Origin: Limnanthes douglasii subsp. nivea
Lineage: Eukaryota > Streptophyta > Magnoliopsida > Brassicales > Limnanthaceae
DNA: 64,000 bases
Reading direction: 5' to 3'
Assembly (NCBI GenBank): GCA_036936605.1
Contig: JAUPFV010000001.1
Location: 245,270,925 to 245,334,924, forward strand
The stretch's first letter is position 1; every line of letters begins with the position of its first letter. Of the stretch, positions 11,971-22,049 are shown piece by piece. Below the pieces are notes generated by a model, which had not been told where the DNA came from, searched no databases, and saw only the letters and a list, made by a program, of their open reading frames with translations. The translations under genes were made by a program, and so were the position numbers.

Positions 11971-11973
11971 ATT

Positions 11974-12329
11974 TGATGAGTTATTATTTTGCCTTAGTTA
12001 ATTGTCAAAAGTGTATTCTAGAGATAGAAAGAGCTAAAGAGTTTTTAGAGAGAGAAAACATGAGTACAAATGAGTTTCAAAGTAAAAAGTGTTCAACCCC
12101 TTTATTAGAGTAGTCTCGTCCTTTATATAGAGGACTTAGTCTCAAAACTGAAATCTGTTATAAAAAGTGGACTTATTGCTGTTTAGTCCTTACTAATTAT
12201 ACATGGTTATAAATATCATGTAAAACTTACATCAGTCATGAATGAAGGACAAAACTTACATCATTTACAATTAAATCCTTAAATTTACATTATTTACAAT
12301 TTAGTCCTTAAAACTCTATTTCCATTTAA
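11974..12329 (-). repeat. 5' LTR of Gypsy element A
   Basis: Matches 2072-2434. Read on the minus strand it contains TATATAAAG (12129-12121), a likely promoter TATA box for the element's RNA. The right edge has decayed from ..ATATCA to ..ATTTAA but is flush with the target duplication. Confidence 0.9.
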
Positions 12330-12334
12330 GATAT
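12330..12334. repeat. Target-site duplication (GATAT), right copy of Gypsy element A
   Basis: Exact match to 2067-2071. Removing the element and one copy joins the two hAT halves with recognisable transposase sequence across the junction (IVKDYI then DLINERVNY). Confidence 0.8.
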
Positions 12335-12792
12335 AATCCTTGACTATCATACTTATTTCATTTTTTCAACCAATTGAAGTATATGACTTAAATATTTTGT
12401 GTGAAATATATTAGGAAATACAGGGTTGCGATCATCTTTAAGATAATCAATAGCTATACCATTCGCAATTGCATTATCTAATGTAATAGGAAGAATTTTA
12501 TTTTTAATGTGAAAATTATTCATAAACTCTAACATACTATTTCTAATCATAGCAGCGATGTAGTTGCCAATATATTGGAAATTTACAATTCTTTTTTAAA
12601 GTATCCATTCATAATGTATCCAATGTAAAGTAATACACATCATATCAAACTCACAAAATGTTAGTATATTGCTAGTCAAACAAAAATTCCATGGTAAAAA
12701 TAATATAGTATCATGAATGATTTATTTTTTGTATAATATTTAATTTTTTTTATCTCATAAAGCTACATGGGATACGTGTGGCTCTTGGGATT

Positions 12793-12864
12793 ACCTTATT
12801 ACACATCGAATTAATATATCTCCAATTTACCTTATTACACATCGAATTAATATATCTCCAATTT
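12793..12864. repeat. 36-bp perfect tandem duplication
   Basis: Two copies of a 36-bp unit beginning ACCTTATTACACATCGAATT, adjacent and identical by eye. Being perfect, it is probably younger than the surrounding decayed transposase. Confidence 0.85.
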
Positions 12865-12915
12865 TTGCGAAAACTTAATGGTTGTGAAGTACAAATAACA
12901 TATATCATGGTTTCT

Positions 12916-12918
<3 letters not shown>

Positions 12919-12952
<34 letters not shown>
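12919..12952. repeat. (AT)n microsatellite
   Basis: Seventeen AT dinucleotides. Confidence 0.95.
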
Positions 12953-12954
<2 letters not shown>

Positions 12955-13279
12955 ATTAAAAACACAAGCATATCCAGTTTGACGATCGGTGGATATTTTC
13001 TCTTCTAGAAGGATAAAAATGTTATGTTAAAAGTGTCTCGATATACCATTTGTGCTGCAATTTGTTTCTCAGCCCATATAATATTCACAATGATCACACT
13101 TAGCCGAATTATCTTTAGGATTCTCTCTAAAGTACTTTCAAACCACCAGTAGTACCAGAAGCGATACCACTAAAATGGGAAGAATGTCTTTCGAATATTG
13201 GGGTTTATAGACGAATATCAATGGTATCATATATATTAAGATCCTAGTGAAAATAATTTAAGTATGGATTAGTTATAGA

Positions 13280-13369
13280 GGTTTGTTGGGATATTAGGCC
13301 CACATCAACGGTTAGTTGGGACATTAGCTCCATTACCATGGTTCGTTGGGACATTAGCTCAGAGTGGCG
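13280..13369. repeat. Three 30-bp tandem units
   Basis: Units start at 13280, 13310 and 13340; each has GGTT(T/A/C)GTTGGGA(T/C)ATTAG followed by a more variable part. They lie just upstream (in transposase orientation) of the hAT N-terminus, so they could be subterminal repeats of that element. Confidence 0.8.
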
Positions 13370-13860
13370 GTATTAAAATTATTATTTAAAAAGTATAAAA
13401 AATAATAAAACAAATATCAAACAATAGAAAAAATAAATAAAATAAAATAGTATGGAAATCACTTAAATTAACAATAATCTTCAACCTACAAGAAAATTTG
13501 ATTGAGTATATCGATTATAAATTATGATAAAATATTATCGAAGAAGAATATAGAACAAAGTTCTTGGTTGCAGAGATTATAGTAGTGATTGTAGTAATTA
13601 GTTTTGAGAGATTTTGGAAAAACCATATTGTTTAAGAGATGATTTGAGATGTGAATAAGAAATCAAAGAGTTTTTTTCTATATTTATAGAAAATAAACTA
13701 AAAAATTAGATCAAAAGAGACACACATATCCATTTATCCAACGACTAAGACTAAAAAAATCATATAAATATGATATTTCCTCTTTATATCTCTCATATAA
13801 TCATTCTACTACTATTAAATTACAAATCATACTTCAAATATTATTTATTAATACATATGT
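13370..13860. other. AT-rich spacer, no gene seen
   Basis: A-rich runs and no open frame of note; contains direct ATA/AAA-rich stretches only. Confidence 0.5.
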
Positions 13861-15200
13861 TTAATGACTCTGAGGGTTAGAAAAACCACCCCAAAAAAAT
13901 ATCGGTGAAGGATCCACACTAAGTAGAAGAATAGTCGAGGTGAATTCAATTTTACCATAAGATATATCGGAGAGTATTGAAGAACATGACGAAGGAGATG
14001 TTCATGTTCAAAATGATATGACGGTAATGGAAATCGTAATTAGATCTAGTATATATTTAAACACTGATGAAATTAACGATATCTTAAGTATGATAATGTA
14101 TTTAAAAGAACTTAGTATTGAGAGAAGAATGGATTGGTTATCTTTTCCATATTTAGATACGGATGGTATATAGAAATAGCAAAACAGTTTTAGAATGCTG
14201 CAAGAATAATTTTGAATGATAGTCGAGGTTTTGAAATAAGTTATACAATTAATAATTTGGATTATAAATTTTCTGAAACTTGCGTAGCACAAAAATTTGA
14301 TCTACCAACACATTAAATTAATGGTGCTTTTTTAAGGTCTTTATCTTATCCTCATAATAATTGGCCTTATAGTTGGCCTATAATGTTGGATGAAGCAGTC
14401 ACATCACTGAGTAACAATAGAAATCAACCATTAGTTCATGGTAAACGTAAATCTAGTATATCTAATATGGATGGGTTGAATAATTATTCGTTTAGACTAG
14501 TAGTAATGATTAAAACTCTTCATATCTTAAAACATTTGTAACTACTGCTATAACGATGAAACACCAAATAAATTTACATAGTGTGATAATCGAGAATATG
14601 AATTACAGATGTCTTAGTAAAACGTTACGTGGTGGGATGATAACATATCATTCTCTTACGAAAGACGGGGTAGATGTTGCTGGGTGGATTAAGCAACTTT
14701 TCAGTGGGCTTCATGTACAAAAAAGTCATCTTTAAGAAGCCAAGAGATATATTATTGAAATGAACAACTTTGCTCAAAATGAAAGATCTATGCACATTTT
14801 GCGGATAGGTTGAAAGAAATCTTACTTTTGAATAGGATTACCACAAGACCTAATTTGCCTAGATATTAGCGGAGGCCAATCGGACACGCTACGATACTAG
14901 AGACCGAGCCGACCACTTCCAATGTCGGTAGTTCTTTCCATCAACTTTAAGCATGTCTGACTGATAATATATGGAATCAATTCATTATAAATATATGGGC
15001 ATGCATAATAGAAATGATATCCATTAGAATAACACCGATACACAACTTGGTGACTTGGGGACCACTTAATTGTGTGACGAAGATTACCCATGACGAAAGA
15101 TGGCTAAGTTAGATTTGGATTCGCTTGGTTAAGATATAGATGTTAATCTTCCTCAAACTCCATATCTTCCATCACCACCATTTTATGATGGTCAAGGTTC
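13861..15200 (+). pseudogene. Unidentified decayed coding-like sequence
   Basis: Plus-strand frames give protein-like pieces (for example ELSIERRMDWLSFPYLDTDG near 14110, YPHNNWPYSWPIMLDEAVTS near 14350, DVAGWIKQLFSGLHVQKSH near 14670) broken by many stops and frame changes. The base composition is less extreme than in the flanks. I could not match the pieces to a family; a decayed element or an old virus-like or host gene are all open possibilities. A small minus-strand open frame at 14897-15091 is probably chance. Confidence 0.3.
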
Positions 15201-15230
15201 TCTTTTAGCACCATAATTATAATGACTTAG

Positions 15231-15234
<4 letters not shown>

Positions 15235-15313
<79 letters not shown>
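15235..15313. repeat. (TA)n microsatellite, 79 bp
   Basis: Uninterrupted TA dinucleotides. Confidence 0.95.
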
Positions 15314-15316
<3 letters not shown>

Positions 15317-16365
15317 TGATTGAATCAAACATTTTTATTTTATTTTGTTATATTTGTTTGTATTAAGCATTATTATTGTTATTATTATTCACTTAATATA
15401 TTATATGTTTTTATTAATATGAATATTGAATATATTTTTTTTTTGTTAATTAAATATATTTTAAATTTTATTTTGTTACTTACGATTGTACAAGTAGTGT
15501 ATTAGTTGAAAATTCTTATAAACAATTTAAAATATCTAACAGTTAAAAGATCTAAATATCTAAATATGCCAACAACTTTAACGATATAGTTAAAATATCT
15601 AATAAAATATTTTAAATATCTAATACTTGAAAGATCTAAAAATTTAAAGATTTTAACAACTTTAAAAATATAGTTTAAAGATATAATAAACTATTGGTTG
15701 AAATATCTAATAAATTATTTAAAATATCTATAAAAACTATAAAAAGAAATATCAAATAAATATATCAAATATTTTATTTATGATATACATATCTTAATTT
15801 ATATTATTTGATTTAATATTTTTAACAAATATATTAAATTATCAAATGTGAAATGTGATGTGATTTTATAACGGGTAAGAAACCCTAACAGTGTAACGCT
15901 ATATCGATATGAATATCATATCTTATTACATCACGATAAAGACATCCTCACAACGTAAATCTATAACGAGAAAGCTATTTTAAATGTGATGTGACGTGAC
16001 GTCACAATTATCCTCACTAACTATAACTATCAAACTTGGATTTAATAATAAGAAAGTTTTAGAAATAAATAATTTTTTTTTATTTAATGATGATTAATTA
16101 TTTTTAGTTTTTAAAAAGTATTTAAAAAAATATAATACAAATATAAATTTATATTAAAATTTTAAAACTATTTTCGAATATGATTTTTAATTGGTTTTCT
16201 TAATATTTTAATATAATCAAATTTTAATATTTTAAACAATAAATATTTGGAAATACCACTCAAATATTTTTGGTATCTTAATTGAAAACCATATGACTTT
16301 CACGCATATGATTTTTAATTGGTTTTCTTCAACTTCGAAAACAACTTACATTATAACTATTATTT
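15314..16365. other. AT-rich spacer, no gene seen
   Basis: No convincing frame. It holds an exact 24-bp direct repeat (16178-16201 and 16306-16329, containing TGATTTTTAATTGG) about 104 bp apart, and many repeats of 'AAATATCTAA' type at 15520-15740. Confidence 0.5.
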
Positions 16366-16369
16366 ATTC

Positions 16370-17020
16370 CATCATTATTTGGGCTATTTGGACTTCTCGA
16401 AACAAATAAAACATAAAGATACTAAAATCTTTGTTTCAGTTATTAAAGAGAAATTCATGTTTCCTTGATTAAGTTGGATTGTGCAAACTTGCTAACTAAA
16501 AAGACATGATATGATGACTTAATTTTTTTTTCTGTTTATACATTGATTTCACTACAATAAACCCACAAATAAATCCATTTATGTTAAATGGAACCCTCAT
16601 AATAGGAATAAAGTTAAATTAACTATGGCGGTTCTTGTTTATTGAATGAAATTTTTTGAAGGTACTATGATTTATTCTTCTGGTTTATTATATGATAAAT
16701 AGTCTTCCTTCATTGCTGAGACTAGAGAATTATTGGATGGTTTAATCATGCGTAAAGAATTGGGTCTATCCAATGGGGATATTGAAAGAGACTCTAGTAT
16801 TCAATTTAATACTTTAGCCTCTCGCATAGCTCCAATGTACATTTCCCCAATTATAATATGTTGTAGGATGTTAATTATCTCTTTAATGATCGTTCAACAC
16901 ATTTTTTGAAAATAAAATATTGTTGCTAACTGGCTTGCTAAGAGAACTTTTGAAATTAAGCCAAACTATAACTTCAATTATGGAAAGATTCTCGACATGC
17001 TTAAGACTTTCAAATGACTA
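16370..17020 (+). pseudogene. RNase H-like tail of a plant LINE (or a related reverse-transcriptase-like gene), decayed
   Basis: Plus strand. The translation gives IWAIWTSRNK near 16375, like the 'W.IW..RN' segment before the RNase H-like domain of plant LINEs, then ETRELLDGLIMRKELGLSNG with IERDSS at about 16720-16800 and NIVANWLAKRTFE (about 16915-16960), which correspond to the 'A..A...GL..A..LG', 'ESDS' and 'N..AD.LAK' motifs of that domain. Stops and frame breaks mean no product. It is separate from the LINE at 48-63 kb. Confidence 0.5.
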
Positions 17021-17668
17021 GTACATTGTTTGTTGCATGCTATATGACTTGTAACTTAACTCTAATCAATCGAGCATGATATATGCCTAACTTTTTATTC
17101 TCTCTTTATTTTGCAGATACAAAAGGTACAGTAGGAATATTCGAGACTTCAAAAGCTTTGGTGCTAAGAAATTTGCTGGAAAAAGAGATGATGCGATAAA
17201 TGGATCTACCTAACACATTACGCCTCTCAACCTTGGCGCCATGATGTGTCAGTATTCTCAAGATCTTAATATTTTAATCTCATACTCAAATATGTTGTGC
17301 CCAAAATGTAATTTTTTTAATATATGATAAATCATTTGATCCTTGTGTTTGTAACTTAATGGCATGTGGCCTTAATTTAATAAATTTCATATTTGAGTGG
17401 AAACAAAAATAGATTACTCATTCATATAATTATATATATATATATATACACACACTAATAATATCAACCTCCAAAAATAAATTATAAATTTGTTTAAGTT
17501 CAAATCTGTAAAAAAATAATTGATTTTTTATGATATTAATTTTTAAAAAGTAATCTTGTTAAAATTTTCTTAATAATTCGATTTTTTCATAAGTAATTTA
17601 GTTAAGTTTTATTAGGATAATAATTGATACTCTAGTTTGATAAGTGTTGATTCTTTTAATGAGAATAA
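17021..17668. other. AT-rich spacer, no gene seen
   Basis: Contains a short (TA)n around 17430-17448. Nothing else recognisable. Confidence 0.5.
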
Positions 17669-17767
17669 ATGGAAGACCACATTGGGAGAATTTTAGAAAG
17701 AAAATATAGTTCCATGTTTCTAGAGAGAGATATTGTTCAAGAGGAAAATAACCAAATGTTAATCAAT

Positions 17768-17775
17768 CTCATTTC
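17768..17775. repeat. 8-bp target-site duplication (CTCATTTC), left copy
   Basis: Exact match to 17989-17996, flush with the MITE ends. Eight bp is the hAT duplication size. Confidence 0.85.
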
Positions 17776-17988
17776 TAAGCATGGGCATTTTAACCGGAAC
17801 CAAAAGAACCAAACCGAACCGAACCAAAAGAACCAAGTTAAGTACCCATACCGAAATGAATTAAAAAGAACTGAACCGAACTGAAATTTATTCGGTCCCT
17901 AAATGGGCACTAGTTTTGAAAAACCGAAAGAACCGAGAACTGAAAGAACCGAACCGAACTGAACCAAAGAACCGAATGCCCACGCCTA
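17776..17988. mobile_element. hAT-type MITE, 213 bp
   Basis: Left end TAAGCATGGGCATTTTAACC, right end (inverted) TAGGCGTGGGCATTCGGTTC: 14 outer positions agree except for purine changes. The inside is made of repeated AACCGAACCGAA-type blocks and their inverse, giving a near-palindromic AACCGA-rich interior typical of non-autonomous plant hAT elements. An exact 8-bp duplication flanks it. It carries no transposase and would need one in trans. Confidence 0.85.
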
Positions 17989-17996
17989 CTCATTTC
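17989..17996. repeat. 8-bp target-site duplication (CTCATTTC), right copy
   Basis: Exact match to 17768-17775. Confidence 0.85.
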
Positions 17997-18023
17997 TAAA
18001 GTCCATACCTATTTATGGGAGTA

Positions 18024-18780
18024 GGTGGTTACATAAATATTTAGTAGTAATGGATAGTTCATCCCACCTCTTTACTTAATCCAAACATATTTATTATAAA
18101 TTGCATATTTGGTCATTCACACTTACACTTTACATTAAATTTATTTTTTGACTATAAAATACTCAATTAAAGACACTTTTAGTAATTATCTTCACTTCTC
18201 AATTACTTATATCCTTATCATTAGCCCCCCTAGTCCTTGTGAGCCCATTTTCATTTCTTTATTATGAAACTTCCGAAGACCCTCATCGAAACCAGTCTTG
18301 CATGTTGCTCAGATATTTCAAATCGTATATGTGTATTACTTCGCTTCAGAAAATTGTGAATCCTCTCAAGTGATTCATCATTCTTTCTCGTTGAAGCCAA
18401 TCCCAATTGATTAGTCATCGTAATTCTCAAGAAGCGTAACTTCTATCCTCCTAAAATAAAGTAAACGGTTGTACAAGATTCCTGGCGTGCATAGCGTTTA
18501 ACTCTAACACGTGGCTACCACTATAAACTAGGCTCCCATTTTCATATACCTTTCACCTCACTCTCCTAAAATCCCAGAATTGTCTTCGCCATTTAAACCA
18601 TAAATACCAAGTCACTATCCACTTTTCTTATCATACTTAAATTCTAGACATAAAGAAAGAAAGTTCGCTAAGTAATTTATTCTTCCACCGTCGCCGCCGT
18701 GTTCAAATTTTGTAGATTACCAATTGTCGTGTTTATGTTCATTTTAGCTAACTATTAGATTAGCTTAGCATTGCACAAAG
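18024..18780. other. Upstream region of the antisense gene of Gypsy element B
   Basis: No open frame. The part from about 18540 is CT-rich with ATAAATA near 18600, like the leader ahead of the antisense gene in element A. An LTR for element B should lie here or left of it, but none was recognised. Confidence 0.4.
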
Positions 18781-21046
18781 AGATTCTGAAACAAAAGATG
18801 TTGAAATCGTCGATGATAAGCCCAAGAAAATCACTCAAACCATCACCAATGGTATATGGCCTCGTACCAAGAAATCATTATATATCGTTGTCCTCAAAGG
18901 TTCCACAAACATCCCTTCTAATCTAACCCTCAAAGCTCGTTCATAAAGAACTAATCGAACCAACCAAAAGCAAATTATTTGATCCAATAAAGAGAGGCCT
19001 CCTCGAAAAAATACAGAAGCATCCTCTTATAAAACCATTCTTCTCGTACAAGTAAAGAAACTCTTCTTTAGCAAAGTTAGTTGGTAGCTGTGAGAGATTA
19101 TAAAGATCTCAATACTTCACCAAATCCCACTACCAGAGCTACTACACCACCTCCTCCCTCGAAGGGGACGTTTGTGACAAACAAAAAGTCAGAGGGGATC
19201 CTTTTGGAAAAAACACAACAAAAAGCCTCAAATATACCTGATAGCTCCCAAACAACACCTGCTATTGTCGCGCCTCCCCAACTTTGAAATGAGGTTTCCG
19301 AGGCAGTCTCTAAATCAGAATCCATGACAGAAAGTGGTGCACAAATTGAAAACTTGAGAAGTACTCCTCATTCAGATTCTGGAGGAGATGCTACAAGGAA
19401 ACAGGCTCCAAAGAAGAAAAAAAAGAAAACCAAGGAGAATATCACTTTCTGTGACATTGTTGCAAATCTGAGTGTCAATCTCAAAGATATCCTTCCCAAA
19501 CACGTTATTGCACTTAATAATATGAAATATAAGTAATTCAACTATCCAAAACTGAGCTTCTCAAGAATCAATGAGGTATTCTTGACAACGGTTCCCTTCG
19601 ATTACCCTAGGTAGGCGAGATCCCACTTTCATGTGGAGAGAAGGAGCTAGTAGTTTACCTCAAAATTCTAAATTGGGGCCATCAGTTTCCATTGGACCCA
19701 ATTCTGATAGTCTACTTTAAAATAATCAACTTATGCCCGACCAAGCAAGTCCGAACCTATGGTTTACTTTTGTGTCCAGCATTATGGCATCAAAACTTGT
19801 CAATACAGCTTTACCAATAGAGCAGTTCATTGCCAAGACGTGTCTTTTAAAGAACCATGTTCTTCCTTTTTACTATTTGACCCTCGGAAATTCTTCAAAA
19901 ATTATCGGCCATCTCTTTGAGGCAGACAACATGTGGAAGCAGAAATTCTTCTTTATTTATGGTGCATGGGAGAATGACAAAGAGATCTCAATTGATAAGC
20001 CTTGATGGCTAAATCTCAAGTGGAAGAGTACAAATAATTAAAATAATTTTCTAACTCTGATTATACTAGTATAGAAATTTCGAAGTTCACTCTTGTTATA
20101 CTATATAGAAATTTTAAGGCTAACTCTTGTTATACTGTATAGAAAGTTTGAGGCTAATTCGTGATATAATGTATAGAAATTTCGAAGTGATACAAAATTC
20201 ACAAGGCAGTTGCGTAGGAGACATTTTCCAAATTGAGAAAATGGGAAAAACGAGTGCGGTCCAACTCGTCCTCGGGCCGCTTCCGCGAATGAGCCTGGCT
20301 TGTATGATTAACTTTCTCCACATCCTCCAAGTGAACCATTCGCGGGACTTCTGAATCTGATCCTTCATTTTTCAAACCATGAAGATGTTGTCAAACTTGT
20401 ATGCAAAGAAGACATAGCTGCTCGAAACCAACTAATGGAGTTTGCATAAAATGTTGTCTGGTGGAAAAAAAATCTACTCACAACAAAAAGTGGGCTGATA
20501 TCTTTAGCATGAACCTCATCGAGTAATTCCAAGCCTTTCAAATTGATAGATCGGAATTTCACAATAGGGCCACTCAGATAAACAATCCCTGGATTTGAAT
20601 CATAAGAAATAATTGGAGGAACTTAAGTATAAGCAGTATGCAAAGGAAGCATCACTAAAGAAATTGTACAACGAAAGTGAAAAAATAAGAAACAAGGCCC
20701 TTCAAGACTTAAAATCGAACAAAATTAAATCTGATGAGGATAAAGCTACTGCTATTAAAGCTACCATAGATGCTAATCCACGTAACTGCTTTGGTGCTCT
20801 AAAGAATGCTGAGGAGGAGGAGGTAAAACTCTCAATGGTCATTGAATTCCACGAGAGATTTCTAAGGGCGAACTTGGCATACCTTTGGCATTTAATACCA
20901 ATAAATCGATGACTTAAAGAAACCTTTGTTAGAATCATAAGTAAATCAGAGCAATCTGAATCCGAGGACAACGATGACAACATATCGGGTTCTTCAGATG
21001 ATAGAGGAAGCTCCTTAGAGGACAGTTTGGATAATGCACCCAACAA
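18781..21046 (+). pseudogene. Antisense gene of truncated Gypsy element B
   Basis: Same gene type as in element A. Leader with basic and Pro/Ser/Thr-rich sequence (18800-19290), then KKKKKKTKENITFCDIVANL (about 19400-19470), then the PF04195-like domain at 19580-20000: PDQASPNLWFTFVSSIMASK, LPFYYLTLGNSSKIIGHLFE and FFFIYGAWENDKEIS match element A position by position. A T-rich acceptor (TTATACTAG, about 20062-20070) marks the intron end. Coiled-coil sequence follows (20590-20900), then an acidic Ser/Asp-rich tail at about 20930-21040, as in A. Stops and frameshifts interrupt. Pol remnants of the same element lie convergently at 21244-22040. Confidence 0.65.
20072..20190. repeat. 34-bp tandem repeat at the intron acceptor of the antisense gene (element B)
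   Basis: Units begin at 20072, 20106, 20140 and (partial) 20174, each with TAGAAA(T/G)TTT(C/A/G)AGG-like starts and a (T/A)ATACT end. The unit includes the sequence around the 3' splice site, so that site is partly multiplied. Confidence 0.85.
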
Positions 21047-21243
21047 TACTAAGGTAAATAAGAGTGTTTTTATTTGTGGTATTTGTTGTTTTGTTTTTGT
21101 TAATGACTATTATATGTCATCTCCAGAATTTTTTGTGTGTGATCATTTTTCTGGACAAATGTTTTTTATCGTAAGGGCTAAATATATGACACTTTTCGTT
21201 AAAAATGCTAAGTATCCAACATGATTTAATAAACATTAGCAAC

Positions 21244-22040
21244 TCAAATTATATGTTTACAAGTTACCTCAAGGGTGATCAATCCTCGTGTAATTTCGAA
21301 AATAATATTCTTATCATAATTTAATAACGTTTTAACTTTGTTATTTAGACAAATTACCTCACAAAGAAATGAACTTATTTTATCAACATATAGTATACTA
21401 GAAAAAATTGGCCAGTCAAAAGAAATTGTATTTATAACCCGGATATATGGCACCTCGTTAAAACCTCCCTGGACCACCAGGAGAGGAAAGTGTATGCCAC
21501 CGTACAAGCTATACAAGTAAGAAAATAAACATGTCATAAAAGTACAAAAACGTACTCACATTACAATTTTAAATGCTCAAAATTCCGATGGTGCTATAAA
21601 AAGTCCTCTTTATCATGGAGGCGATATGTGTCTGACTTAATTTTTTCTACCACTGAATAAGATCATTCCCAATTTGGAGTCATTTAATCCAACTTTTTAT
21701 CCTTTGTATACAAAAAAACCTTTCGCAAAACCTTAAACCCTAATTTGAAATCTCTTCGTTTCACCCTCCAATTATAGCGAATCCTCATCAAAGTTTGATC
21801 CATCTACCCCCCTTATCATGACATCACTAACTACATAGTCCGACACAATAATATACAAAAATAGCTGATCGCCAACTTTTGGCTTAGACAAAACTTCTAA
21901 TGATGATAAATTCTCTTTAATTTGGTAAATGCTATCTCACACACTGCGTCCAAAAAACTTATTTTGATTGTCGTAAAACTTGGAAGAAAGGAGCACATTT
22001 ATTAGAAAATATGGAAATGAATATGTTTAAAACTGCAATT
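21244..22040 (-). pseudogene. Gypsy element B pol remnant: integrase C-terminus joined to RT/RNase H connection region
   Basis: Minus strand. 21800-21540 gives RIRYNWRVKRRDFKLG, then TPNWE.SYSVVE (in A the equivalent is APNWEEPYTVVE), the integrase tail. 21460-21420 matches A's convergent region (VVQGGFNEVPY versus LAQEGFNEVSC). Directly upstream, about 22000-21830, the strand reads LSSLEVLSKPKVGDQLFLYI, which belongs to the RT connection region (A: LSLPEILAKPRNREKLFLHI). The RNase H and most of the integrase are missing, so an internal deletion joined the two. Confidence 0.65.
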
Positions 22041-22049
22041 TTTATTTTT

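Larger units (their letters stand above)
2072..12329 (-). mobile_element. Ty3/Gypsy LTR retrotransposon A, structurally complete, coding decayed
   Basis: A 10.26-kb element bounded by two similar LTRs (363 and 356 bp) that begin TG and, on the left copy, end CA, with a GATAT target duplication. On the minus strand the order is 5' LTR (right), primer-binding site, gag, protease, RT, RNase H, integrase, then a purine-rich tract and the 3' LTR (left). That order (integrase last) identifies Gypsy rather than Copia. An extra gene runs antisense to pol between integrase and the 3' LTR, as in Tat-type lineages. Every pol domain carries stops or frameshifts. It is inserted in a hAT transposase pseudogene. 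LTRs differ by scattered substitutions and a few small indels (for example about 7 bp near 2224), so the insertion is not recent. Confidence 0.92.
12335..13195 (-). pseudogene. hAT-family transposase, N-terminal half (decayed)
   Basis: Minus strand. A BED-type zinc-finger trace (SAKCDHCEYY ... ISRHF, about 13150-13040) is followed by the start of the catalytic core (ITLHWIHYEW, about 12640) and an open 65-residue segment (12550-12353) with KILPITLDNAIANGIAIDYL and FHTKYLSHILQLVE. These correspond to the conserved hAT motifs around the catalytic Asp ('TVDNA') and 'C.AHILNL'. A stop at 12350 and frameshifts are present. The C-terminal half is beyond the Gypsy insertion, at 901-2066. Two small repeats (12793-12864, 12919-12952) lie inside the region between the BED finger and the core. 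Confidence 0.75.
17669..18023 (+). pseudogene. Short unidentified ORF interrupted by a MITE
   Basis: The frame from ATG 17669 reads MEDHIGRILERKYSSMFLER and on to LINLIS before the MITE at 17776-17988. Past the MITE and its second target copy, the same frame continues for a few residues (HTYLWE) to a TAG at about 18021-18023. Without the insertion it would be about 44 residues. It looks helical, but no family is recognised and it may not be a gene. Confidence 0.3.

Noticed and set aside
12778..13008. 76-codon plus-strand ORF with an IYIYIY run
   Set aside because: Created by the 36-bp duplication and the (AT)n microsatellite, antisense to the hAT remnant.
16178..16329. Exact 24-bp direct repeat as a target duplication of an inserted element
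   Set aside because: Only about 104 bp lies between, without LTR, TIR or coding; a duplication of 24 bp fits no known family, so it is more likely an AT-rich local repeat.
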